Assembly (NCBI GenBank): GCA_012270625.1
Contig: JAAXHZ010000139.1
Location: 1-12,182 of the forward strand
Direction of reading: 5' to 3'
Source of the DNA: Dehalococcoidia bacterium
GTDB lineage: Bacteria > Chloroflexota > Dehalococcoidia > SAR202 > UBA11138
Length of the DNA stretch: 12,182 bases
Shown here: positions 7,053-12,182 of the stretch, piece after piece
Layout of the letters: each line of letters begins with the position of its first letter
Position numbering within the stretch: the stretch's first letter is position 1
The notes under the pieces: model-generated
Seen by the model: only the letters and a program-made list of their open reading frames with translations
What the model was told of the DNA's origin: nothing
Databases searched by the model: none
Program-made: the position numbers and the translations under genes

Positions 7053-7081
7053 GTGATACCCTACCATAAGGCGCAAGTCAA
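7053..7081 (-). promoter_or_regulatory. Sigma70-type promoter for the surface-protein gene
   Basis: On the minus strand TTGACT (7081-7076) and TATCAC (7058-7053) are separated by exactly 17 bases, matching five and four consensus positions. The start would be near 7046, leaving a leader of about 70 bases with AGGAGG and GGAG before the ATG at 6977. The gene can thus be made apart from the sigma/anti-sigma transcript. Confidence 0.55.
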
Positions 7082-7117
7082 GCATAGGGCCTGTTTGACG
7101 ATCTTTTTAGACAATTC

Positions 7118-7954
7118 TTAAAGTCCGCCGCTCAGGACACTCACGCCGGTAGGGTCTATGCTGCCCCCTCTGGGTTCGATCGTTATGCCTACGGCATCGA
7201 ACTCCCGGAAAGGAGCCACGGGTATGATAACAGTCTGACCGTATCCAGTCGAGTCCACTGTGAACCATCCGGCGCCGTGCACCCGGCTGTCTTTGATCAG
7301 CCAGACCTGATAGACCATTCCGTACGGCAGCGGTGGCAGGTCAACCACCAGGAGGAGGACTCTGTTGGATGCGCGCGACGCCACCAGTACCCCCCGCGCG
7401 GACTCGCCGGGGCCGACCCCGCTCAGTACATTCACGGAAGCTCCCTGTGACGAGGACATGGGCAGCGTATCGTAACGAGGTTCGAGTTCGTCCGCCTCGG
7501 CGTCGAGGGCAAGCGCGGGTTGTTCGGAAGAGGCGTCGTGCAGCCGGTCGTTGAACCACGCGCCGCCGAGAACGATCGCAGCGGTCACCCCCGCCAGCGC
7601 TATCTTGCCGGAATGCGCCGACAGACTTCTGAGTACGTCTTCCAGATATGAAGACCAGCTATCACGTATGAGAGCGAGGAAGCGCCTGGGCCGTTCTTCG
7701 GACTCTATGCGACCAACCAGACGGTTCTTCACATGTGGCGGAGCCTTCTGCTGAGGAACGGAAAAAGCGAGTCGGGCCACGGTCTCGCCGTCACCCTCCA
7801 GCAGGAGGCGGCAGGAGGGACAGGATTCGAGGTGCGACTCCAGGAGCGCTGTCTCAGACTCGTCGATATCGGCCAGTAGATACGACCGGATTAACTCCGT
7901 GGCAGAGTCACACTCCGTGTTCGGCAGACTCTTGGATCTGCGGTTCCAGGACAT
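7118..7954 (-). CDS. RskA-type anti-sigma factor with zinc-binding ZAS domain
   Basis: The 278-residue membrane protein should hold the neighbouring ECF sigma factor inactive. The N-terminal cytoplasmic part has C15-x25-H41-x3-C45-x2-C48, the full zinc-associated anti-sigma (ZAS) pattern, ending in HLESCPSC. A single membrane helix lies at about 117-134. After a linker, the outer domain (about 185-278) matches the RskA C-terminal domain: DLPPLPYGMVYQVWLI (205-220), AGWFTVDSTGYG (228-239) and GITIEPRGGSIDPTGVSVL (256-274). In known systems proteolysis of the RskA-like part frees the sigma factor. The gene overlaps the end of the sigma gene by 47 bases; ATG 7954 is the only standard start ahead of the needed C15. 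The signal sensed cannot be told. Confidence 0.88.
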   Translation of the reverse strand: MSWNRRSKSLPNTECDSATELIRSYLLADIDESETALLESHLESCPSCRLLLEGDGETVARLAFSVPQQKAPPHVKNRLVGRIESEERPRRFLALIRDSWSSYLEDVLRSLSAHSGKIALAGVTAAIVLGGAWFNDRLHDASSEQPALALDAEADELEPRYDTLPMSSSQGASVNVLSGVGPGESARGVLVASRASNRVLLLVVDLPPLPYGMVYQVWLIKDSRVHGAGWFTVDSTGYGQTVIIPVAPFREFDAVGITIEPRGGSIDPTGVSVLSGGL

Positions 7955-8510
7955 TTCTGAGCTTCTTTATCGCCAGCCGCATCCTGGTCTTGACCGTGCC
8001 AAGAGGCTGATCGAGATGTTTGGAAATCTCCGAATGAGTCAGACCTCCGAAGTACGCGAGGACCACCACCTCTCGCTGCTCTGGCCTGAGTGTGGTGAGC
8101 GCGTCTTTGAGTCTGCTCCCCTCGAACTGCGCCGTCGCGTACTCGGTGGGATCGTGCTCTCTGGATTCGGTCGGCCTGTTCGTGAGGTCCACGCCATGCC
8201 GGATCCTGTTGTAATCTCTCTTACGCTTGCGCAGCTCATCTATCGTCCGGTTGTGCGCGATGCTGAACAGCCAGCTTGTCACGCTCCCGCGAGGAGCCTT
8301 GTAGCTGCTCGCGCGCCTCCATATATTGAAGAAGGTGTCCTGAGCTACCTCTTCGGCTGCTCCGGCGTCTCTCAGCATGTGCATGGCCAGAGAGTAAACC
8401 GGGCCCGAGTATCTCGTGTACAGAGCTTCGAGGGCCGCCCGATCGCTGGAGCATATTGCCTCGATTAGCTGGCGGTCTTCCGCATGTTCGTAGTCCATGG
8501 CTGACACCAT
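7908..8510 (-). CDS. ECF-family (SigK-like) RNA polymerase sigma factor
   Basis: The 200-residue protein has the two-domain layout of group 4 sigma factors. Region 2 (about 24-95) includes LYTRYSGPVYSLAMHML, AEEVAQDTFFNIWRR (52-66) and WLFSIAHNRTIDELRKRKR (80-98), which contact core polymerase and the -10 element. Region 4 (about 136-186) contains LTTLRPEQREVVVLAYFGGL and the helix-turn-helix THSEISKHLDQPLGTVKTRM (158-177), which reads the -35. LGTVKTRMR is typical of the SigK/RpoE-like class, and the RskA-type anti-sigma partner downstream agrees. Start ATG 8510 is used; an in-frame ATG four codons later (8498) is a fair alternative. The regulon is unknown and no clear ECF-type promoter was found in front of its own gene. 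Confidence 0.92.
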   Translation of the reverse strand: MVSAMDYEHAEDRQLIEAICSSDRAALEALYTRYSGPVYSLAMHMLRDAGAAEEVAQDTFFNIWRRASSYKAPRGSVTSWLFSIAHNRTIDELRKRKRDYNRIRHGVDLTNRPTESREHDPTEYATAQFEGSRLKDALTTLRPEQREVVVLAYFGGLTHSEISKHLDQPLGTVKTRMRLAIKKLRNVLEPQIQESAEHGV

Positions 8511-8557
8511 GAGAGCAGACCTGTGACAGGCCGCTCACCCTCCATTACGCTTGACTG

Positions 8558-8586
8558 AGTATCCTAGATTTCGCCTCGATCACCAA
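8558..8586 (-). promoter_or_regulatory. Candidate sigma70-like promoter for the sigma/anti-sigma operon
   Basis: On the minus strand TTGGTG (8586-8581) and GATACT (8563-8558) are spaced by 17 bases, matching three and four of the six consensus positions. The start would be near 8551, about 40 bases before the ATG at 8510. Support is modest. Confidence 0.35.
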
Positions 8587-8605
8587 TCATGTTGTTCCCT
8601 GGCAC

Positions 8606-8635
8606 TTGGCGCGAGTGTATTCCGTCTGTTCTAAT
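8606..8635 (+). promoter_or_regulatory. Extended -10 promoter for rsmG
   Basis: TTGGCG (8606-8611), 18 bases, then TCTAAT (8630-8635) with five of six -10 matches and an upstream TG (8627-8628) forming an extended -10. The start would be near 8642, giving a leader of about 50 bases to the ATG at 8694. It is divergent from the sigma-gene promoter. Confidence 0.5.
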
Positions 8636-8693
8636 TGCCTTGATCGACCGGATGATGTGACTCTTACCGTGTTACAACGTCACACCCTCAAAA

Positions 8694-9461
8694 ATGGTTA
8701 GGTCTTTGCGAACCAAACTCGCCCATACAGCCCTAGATGCCTCGATTCTCTGCCGGGGCGCGGCCGATCTCGGTCTGTCCCTCGACCGTACACAAGTCTG
8801 CCAGTTTCGACGTTTCTATCGCGCTCTGCTCGAATGGAACGCGAAGATGAACCTAACGGCTGTCACCGAATGGGAGCAGGTGCAGCGGCGTCACTTCCTA
8901 GACTCACTGTCGCTGTCCGGGACGATTACGGCGCATGGACTGGAGAGAGCTCGATTCATAGACATAGGAAGTGGAGCGGGACTGCCCGGCGTCCCCATGA
9001 AGATCGCGTTTCCCGGCATGACCGGCGTCCTGCTGGACTCGACCGCCAAGAGAGTCCGGTTTCTGAGGTCTGTGATCGACACTTTGCCGCTGACCGGCAT
9101 GGAAGCTCGTCATGGTCGCGCGGAGGAGCTTGCCCGTCTGCCTGACCTGCGCGAACAGTTCGACCTGGTCGTTGCCCGAGCGGTTGCGCCCATGCCTGTG
9201 CTTGCCGAGCTGACCCTGCCCTTCTGTCGCCCCGGCGGCCACGTGGTGGTGCACAAGACATCGAGCGCCGCAGAAGAGATTGAGGAGGCCCGGTACGCGA
9301 TCGACACTCTCGGAGGCGAGGTGAGCGGCATCACGAGAGTGGACATAGATGGCTCCGACTCGGGGAGACTGCTCCTTGCGGTCGCCAAGATCGCCCCGAC
9401 TCCCGACGGCTACCCGCGTCGCGCCGGAATACCGGCCAAGCGTCCGCTCTCACGTCCGTGA
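8694..9461 (+). CDS. rsmG: 16S rRNA (guanine-527 N7)-methyltransferase RsmG
   Basis: RsmG adds a methyl group from SAM to N7 of G527 in the 530 loop of 16S rRNA. The 255-residue protein carries YRALLEWNAKMNLTAVTEW (42-60), typical of the family N-terminus; HFLDSL (67-72); the SAM-binding glycine loop FIDIGSGAGLPGVP (88-101); LLDSTAKRVRFL (113-124); LVVARAVAPMPVLAEL (158-173); and the closing YPRRAGIPAKRPL (240-252), a family hallmark. Length is slightly above the usual 210-240, owing to about 20 extra N-terminal residues. No Shine-Dalgarno precedes ATG 8694 (leader ends CCTCAAAA); a TTG at 8706 would give a shorter N-terminus. Often a lone or operon-distal housekeeping gene; here it is 38 bases before the membrane protein at 9500. 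Confidence 0.95.
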   Translation: MVRSLRTKLAHTALDASILCRGAADLGLSLDRTQVCQFRRFYRALLEWNAKMNLTAVTEWEQVQRRHFLDSLSLSGTITAHGLERARFIDIGSGAGLPGVPMKIAFPGMTGVLLDSTAKRVRFLRSVIDTLPLTGMEARHGRAEELARLPDLREQFDLVVARAVAPMPVLAELTLPFCRPGGHVVVHKTSSAAEEIEEARYAIDTLGGEVSGITRVDIDGSDSGRLLLAVAKIAPTPDGYPRRAGIPAKRPLSRP

Positions 9462-9499
9462 CGGCCTCCCTTCGCGTCTGCGAAAATAGTTAGTCACCA

Positions 9500-10552
9500 A
9501 TGCGAAGGCTCAGAAGACAGCTTCCTCAGACAGGATCGATCAGACACGGTATCTTCTCATGGCCTACGCTTCTGTCCTATGGGGTCGCGATAGCGTTGAT
9601 CGGATTCCTTGTTCTCAGGTTCGATCTCGATTGGGGCCGGACCTGGCAGAGCATCCGATCCATCGATCCTTGGCTGTACGCAGTCGCGATCGTGGCCTAC
9701 TATCTGAGTTTCGTGTTCAGAGGCGCTCGGTGGAGAATACTCGCCCGGAACGCTGAGTCGCGTCGCCCTGAAATAGCCGCGCTTCCATCCACCCGAACCA
9801 CCGCCACGCTCATTGTCATCGGGTGGTTCATCAACTCGGTCACCTGGCTGCGACTTGGCGACGCTTACCGGGCTTACGCGTTTTCGGAAGATTCGGGGGC
9901 CTCATTCTCATGGAGCCTTGGCACTCTTCTTGCAGAGCGTCTCCTGGACATGGCCACTGTCGCAGCGCTGATAGTCGTGAGTGTAGCGCTGCTGACACTT
10001 ACCAGCGGTCTGGCGGTGTCCGGATACATAATCGCCGCCGCACTGCTCATGACCCTGCTGATCGGCCTGGTTGTCGTCTGGATGAGACTCTACGGGGCGC
10101 GACTGGCCAGTCGTCTCCCCCGAAGACTCGAAGAGGCATATCACAGATTTCACGAGGGCACCCTGGGCAGTTTCGACCATCTGCCGACCGTGCTGTCGCT
10201 GGGACTCATTGGGTGGCTGTTGGAGATGACCAGACTGTACCTCGTCATGCAGGCGCTGGACATCAGCGTCGGGCTTGCGCTGATTCCTGTCGTAGCGCTG
10301 GGCCACGCGATCTTGAGCACGGTCCCAACTCCGGGCGGTGTGGGCGCCGTTGAGCCTGGAGTGACAGGACTTCTCCTGTTGGAACTGGGCAGGCCAGACG
10401 CCGTCGCGGTCGCGATAACCGACAGGTCCATAACCTATCTCAGCGTAGTGCTCATCGGTGGACTGCTCTTTCTCGCGAGGCAGGTTATCCGCGCCAGGAG
10501 GAGAGGATGCAGGGCGGGATCGCGTGTTCCAACCGGCCCGGAGAGTGTATGA
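9500..10552 (+). CDS. UPF0104 / lysylphosphatidylglycerol-synthase transmembrane-region family protein (flippase-like)
   Basis: The 350-residue integral membrane protein has about eight hydrophobic segments (near 23-40, 57-73, 101-117, 139-168, 172-195, 230-250, 256-275 and 311-327). Family motifs include FRGARWRIL (73-81), RLGDAYRAYAF (118-128), AERLLD (145-150), the diagnostic STVPTPGGVGAVE (273-285) and TDRSITY (307-313). The family covers the flippase domain of MprF and stand-alone proteins such as AglD-type glycolipid proteins. This one lacks the C-terminal lysyl-transferase domain, so it may move or help modify a lipid or glycolipid but should not aminoacylate lipids itself. It follows rsmG by 38 bases on the same strand, with no clear ribosome site before ATG 9500. 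The exact substrate is unknown. Confidence 0.85.
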   Translation: MRRLRRQLPQTGSIRHGIFSWPTLLSYGVAIALIGFLVLRFDLDWGRTWQSIRSIDPWLYAVAIVAYYLSFVFRGARWRILARNAESRRPEIAALPSTRTTATLIVIGWFINSVTWLRLGDAYRAYAFSEDSGASFSWSLGTLLAERLLDMATVAALIVVSVALLTLTSGLAVSGYIIAAALLMTLLIGLVVVWMRLYGARLASRLPRRLEEAYHRFHEGTLGSFDHLPTVLSLGLIGWLLEMTRLYLVMQALDISVGLALIPVVALGHAILSTVPTPGGVGAVEPGVTGLLLLELGRPDAVAVAITDRSITYLSVVLIGGLLFLARQVIRARRRGCRAGSRVPTGPESV

Positions 10553-10628
10553 GCGTGGTTTTTGCGGCTGTTTTCGTCGAATTATGCCCAGGTACATGTC
10601 ATACATATCAATTCATGCTTTTTTCATC

Positions 10629-10657
10629 TTGACTTGTTTTGAGAATGCGCGTAGACT
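10629..10657 (+). promoter_or_regulatory. Sigma70-type promoter of the RdhA-like gene, with -10 inside an inverted repeat
   Basis: TTGACT (10629-10634), 17 bases, then TAGACT (10652-10657), with five and four consensus matches. The start would be near 10664. Five-base inverted arms GCGCG (10647-10651) and CGCGC (10659-10663) flank the -10, an arrangement compatible with an operator. The rest of 10553-10628 is AT-rich and I see no terminator hairpin or cobalamin riboswitch elements in it. Confidence 0.55.
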
Positions 10658-10692
10658 CCGCGCTTAGAGACATTCCTAAGGGGGGGACAGAT

Positions 10693-11949
10693 ATGGTTGC
10701 TAAACCGGTTCATCATGTTGTAACACGTCCGGGCAGGTTGCACGGCCACTCAGATTACGACATTCCAGTGGCCGAGGCATTGGTCACTGTGCCGGGCACT
10801 CGGAAGAATGACGAGGATGTCTCGTTCTACACGAGAGTCGATCCTCTCGAATCTCAGAACATTGAGAAGGCTGCCGACCGGGAGTGGGTGTGGACCGTTT
10901 ACACGCCCGAGGTGTACCACTACCGTGAGGAGCACGACAAGGTCAACAAGCCCTTGGTGGACGCTGCCGCGGTCTCCGGTGAGATCGAGCCAACCGGCTC
11001 TCCGGACCACAGCAGGGACTATACCGAGGACATTCGCCTCAAGGCCCGTGAGCTTGGATTCGGCGAGGTCGGATTCACTCGATTCGACCGTCACTACGCC
11101 TACAAGAGCAAGCGTCGCTGGATCAAGTACGAGCACGCGATCTGCCTCGCCCTCGAACAGGACTACTGGCAGACGCAGACCATCCCCAGCCTCGACGCTG
11201 AGTTCGCGCACTTCGGCACCTACGAGATCGAGGGCGCGCTGGGTCTCGAGCTTGCGGCATACATTCGCGAGCTTGGGTACCATGCACAGATACACAGCCC
11301 CAACGACAACAGCGCGGCGTACATTCCAATGTTCGTCCAGGCCGGACTTGGACAGCTCGGAGCCAACGGGCAGCTTCTATCGCCCCACTTCGGCTCTCGC
11401 GCCCGACTCATGATTATCACAACCGACGCGCCCGTCACCTACGACGAGCCGATCGACTACGGCATCCACCAGTTCTGCCAAGAGTGCCAGGTCTGCGTGA
11501 ACCGCTGCCCGGGCAGAGCTCTGGTGAAGGAAAAGGTCTGGTGGCGCGGCGTAGAGAAGAACAAGCTGATCTACGACCGCTGCCGGCCCGTCATGGCTAC
11601 CTACGAAGGCTGCGCGGTCTGCATGAAGGTCTGCCCTGTCCAGCGCTATGGCATGAAGCCGGTGATGGAGCACTACGTCGAAACCGGTGGAGAGATACTC
11701 GGCAAGGGAACCGACAACCTCGAGGGTTACGAGCTTCGCGACAAGGGCTACTTCGGCCCTGGCAGGCTGCCGAAGTTCGAGCGCGCCTTCTTCGACTTCC
11801 CGCATGGCAAGAAGGACGAGTGGCTCTTCCTCCAGTTCAAGGAGAAGCTCCAGACCAACGGCGATCCCTCCACTGACGATGTGAACGAATTCGTCACCGA
11901 GCTTCGGGAGATCCTGGCTGCCGGCGAGACGACCCGGGGAGACGAGTAG
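10693..11949 (+). CDS. RdhA/QueG-like corrinoid iron-sulfur protein without export signal (reductive dehalogenase homologue)
   Basis: The 418-residue protein has no twin-arginine or other signal peptide, so it should be cytoplasmic. Residues 112-250 resemble the corrinoid-binding part of reductive dehalogenases and epoxyqueuosine reductase: ELGFGEVGFTRFD (120-132), AAYIRELGYHAQI (188-200), AGLGQLGANGQLLSPHFGSR (217-236) and TTDAPVTYDEPIDYGI (243-258). A double-cluster ferredoxin region follows: C262-x2-C265-x2-C268-x3-C272-P, then C297, C307-x2-C310-x3-C314-P. The second motif has its first Cys set far back, as in RdhA proteins. A C-terminal segment (about 355-385, FERAFFDFPHGKKDEW) is outside the core. 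ATG 10693 is chosen because a G-rich Shine-Dalgarno (AAGGGGGGGA) precedes it and a promoter overlaps the longer frame. No rdhB anchor gene is adjacent. Substrate and true dehalogenase activity are unknown. Confidence 0.75.
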   Translation: MVAKPVHHVVTRPGRLHGHSDYDIPVAEALVTVPGTRKNDEDVSFYTRVDPLESQNIEKAADREWVWTVYTPEVYHYREEHDKVNKPLVDAAAVSGEIEPTGSPDHSRDYTEDIRLKARELGFGEVGFTRFDRHYAYKSKRRWIKYEHAICLALEQDYWQTQTIPSLDAEFAHFGTYEIEGALGLELAAYIRELGYHAQIHSPNDNSAAYIPMFVQAGLGQLGANGQLLSPHFGSRARLMIITTDAPVTYDEPIDYGIHQFCQECQVCVNRCPGRALVKEKVWWRGVEKNKLIYDRCRPVMATYEGCAVCMKVCPVQRYGMKPVMEHYVETGGEILGKGTDNLEGYELRDKGYFGPGRLPKFERAFFDFPHGKKDEWLFLQFKEKLQTNGDPSTDDVNEFVTELREILAAGETTRGDE

Positions 11950-11953
11950 CAGC

Positions 11954-11973
11954 GCGCCGTCACTGGACGGCGC
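11954..11973 (+). terminator. Hairpin just after the RdhA-like gene
   Basis: GCGCCGTC and GACGGCGC form a perfect 8-base-pair stem with loop ACTG, starting five bases after the stop codon. No T-run follows, so termination is uncertain; it may instead protect the 3' end of the mRNA. Confidence 0.4.
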
Positions 11974-11995
11974 CGACGTGGCACACCGAAGAGCG

Positions 11996-12036
11996 CAAAC
12001 GGGGTCAGAACCTGTTCCAGGGACTGACCCCGTTTG
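11996..12036. repeat. REP-like two-tier palindrome
   Basis: Outer arms CAAACGGGGTCAG (11996-12008) and CTGACCCCGTTTG (12024-12036) are perfect 13-base complements. Inside, CCTG (12011-12014) pairs with CAGG (12018-12021) around TTC, separated from the outer stem by the mismatched pairs AA and GA. A stem with an internal bulge, placed between genes, is the usual form of REP elements linked to Y1-transposase (RAYT) proteins. It could also act as a terminator, though only a weak T-tract (GTTTGGTCT) follows. Confidence 0.55.
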
Positions 12037-12090
12037 GTCTGTCCAACAGCCAAAATTCGACATTCACTGTCCGATTCGATGAGGTAACCA

Positions 12091-12182
12091 ATGCCCGCCT
12101 TCAGGAAAGAACACATAGACGCCCTCTTCGGCGAAATAGAGGACAACTACAAGGACAAGCCTGAACGTGAGCAGCTTCATCG
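12091..12182 (+). CDS. Start of a hypothetical protein (partial, runs off the window)
   Basis: ATG 12091 opens a frame that stays open to the last base (30 codons plus two bases). GAGG (12081-12084) lies 6 bases upstream, a good Shine-Dalgarno. The visible start reads MPAFRKEHIDALFGEIEDNY and is rich in charged residues, with no signal peptide. I do not recognise the family. The gene is on the same strand as the RdhA-like gene, 141 bases downstream and beyond two hairpins, so it may be a separate transcript. Confidence 0.6.
   Translation, partial: MPAFRKEHIDALFGEIEDNYKDKPEREQLH

Noticed and set aside
6978..7085. 36-residue N-terminal extension of the surface protein
   Set aside because: It would begin upstream of a good promoter (7053-7081) and put a signal peptide in the interior; ATG 6977 has a ribosome site and a proper signal peptide.
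7899..8468. Plus-strand frame (189 codons) antisense to the sigma factor
   Set aside because: The minus-strand frame has complete sigma regions 2 and 4; the plus-strand product has no family features.
8573..8598. ECF-type autoregulatory promoter (GGAAC at 8598-8594, minus strand) for the sigma operon
   Set aside because: No CGTC/CGTT-like -10 lies at the needed 16-17 base distance; the sequence there is GAGGCG.
10639..10692. 18-residue N-terminal extension of the RdhA-like protein
   Set aside because: It overlaps the promoter and the predicted transcript start, and ATG 10693 has a strong G-rich ribosome site.
10553..10692. Cobalamin riboswitch upstream of the RdhA-like gene
   Set aside because: No B12-box sequence or supporting stems are visible, and only about 30 bases lie between the predicted transcript start and the ATG.
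11377..12063. Minus-strand frame (228 codons) antisense to the RdhA-like gene
   Set aside because: It runs through the Fe-S motifs of the real gene and through two hairpins, and its product is a Leu/Ala/Val-rich antisense shadow.

Overview
The window is about 12.2 kb of GC-rich (roughly 60%), densely coded bacterial chromosome with no tRNA, rRNA, CRISPR array, transposase or phage gene. Gene content fits a Chloroflexota genome of the Dehalococcoidia/SAR202 type: a reductive-dehalogenase-like iron-sulfur protein without an export signal, tandem CaiB/BaiF CoA-transferases, a surface protein with a Pro/Thr stalk of the kind common in Chloroflexota, and an ECF sigma/anti-sigma pair. This assignment is inferred from gene content; no marker gene in the window proves it.

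Layout. (1) 1-84 is the tail of a probable histidine-phosphatase gene. (2) 85-370 is an intergenic stretch with a CT-rich palindromic repeat and a sigma70-like promoter. (3) 371-1732 (+) encodes a fumarase/aspartase-superfamily lyase. It converges, with only 8 bases between stops, on (4) a two-gene minus-strand operon (3977 to 1741) of CaiB/BaiF-type CoA-transferases. The upstream member lacks the expected catalytic aspartate and the downstream member keeps it. (5) A divergent promoter region (3978-4069) separates that operon from rdgB (dITP/XTP pyrophosphatase) and moaA (molybdenum cofactor synthesis). A perfect TATAAT sits so close to the moaA ATG that a leaderless mRNA is likely. (6) A strong hairpin at 5779-5803 separates moaA from a convergent minus-strand block at 8510 to 5829: an ECF sigma factor, its zinc-binding RskA-type anti-sigma factor, and a separately promoted surface-anchored protein. 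The surface protein's outer domain looks like the anti-sigma factor's outer domain. (7) Divergent from the sigma gene are rsmG (16S rRNA m7G527 methyltransferase) and a UPF0104/flippase-like membrane protein. (8) 10693-11949 encodes a cytoplasmic RdhA/QueG-like protein with two Fe-S cluster motifs and its own promoter. It is followed by a short hairpin and a REP-like two-tier palindrome, then (9) the start of another gene at 12091 that runs off the window.

How the parts work together. The clearest functional unit is the sigma/anti-sigma/surface-protein block, which reads as an envelope-signalling module. The lyase and the CoA-transferase pair could belong to one organic-acid degradation pathway, but they are on opposite strands and this is only a suggestion. 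rdgB, moaA, rsmG and the membrane protein look like ordinary housekeeping genes.

Several starts were set by Shine-Dalgarno (SD) sequences or promoters rather than by the longest open frame: the second CoA-transferase (2874), the surface protein (6977) and the RdhA-like protein (10693).
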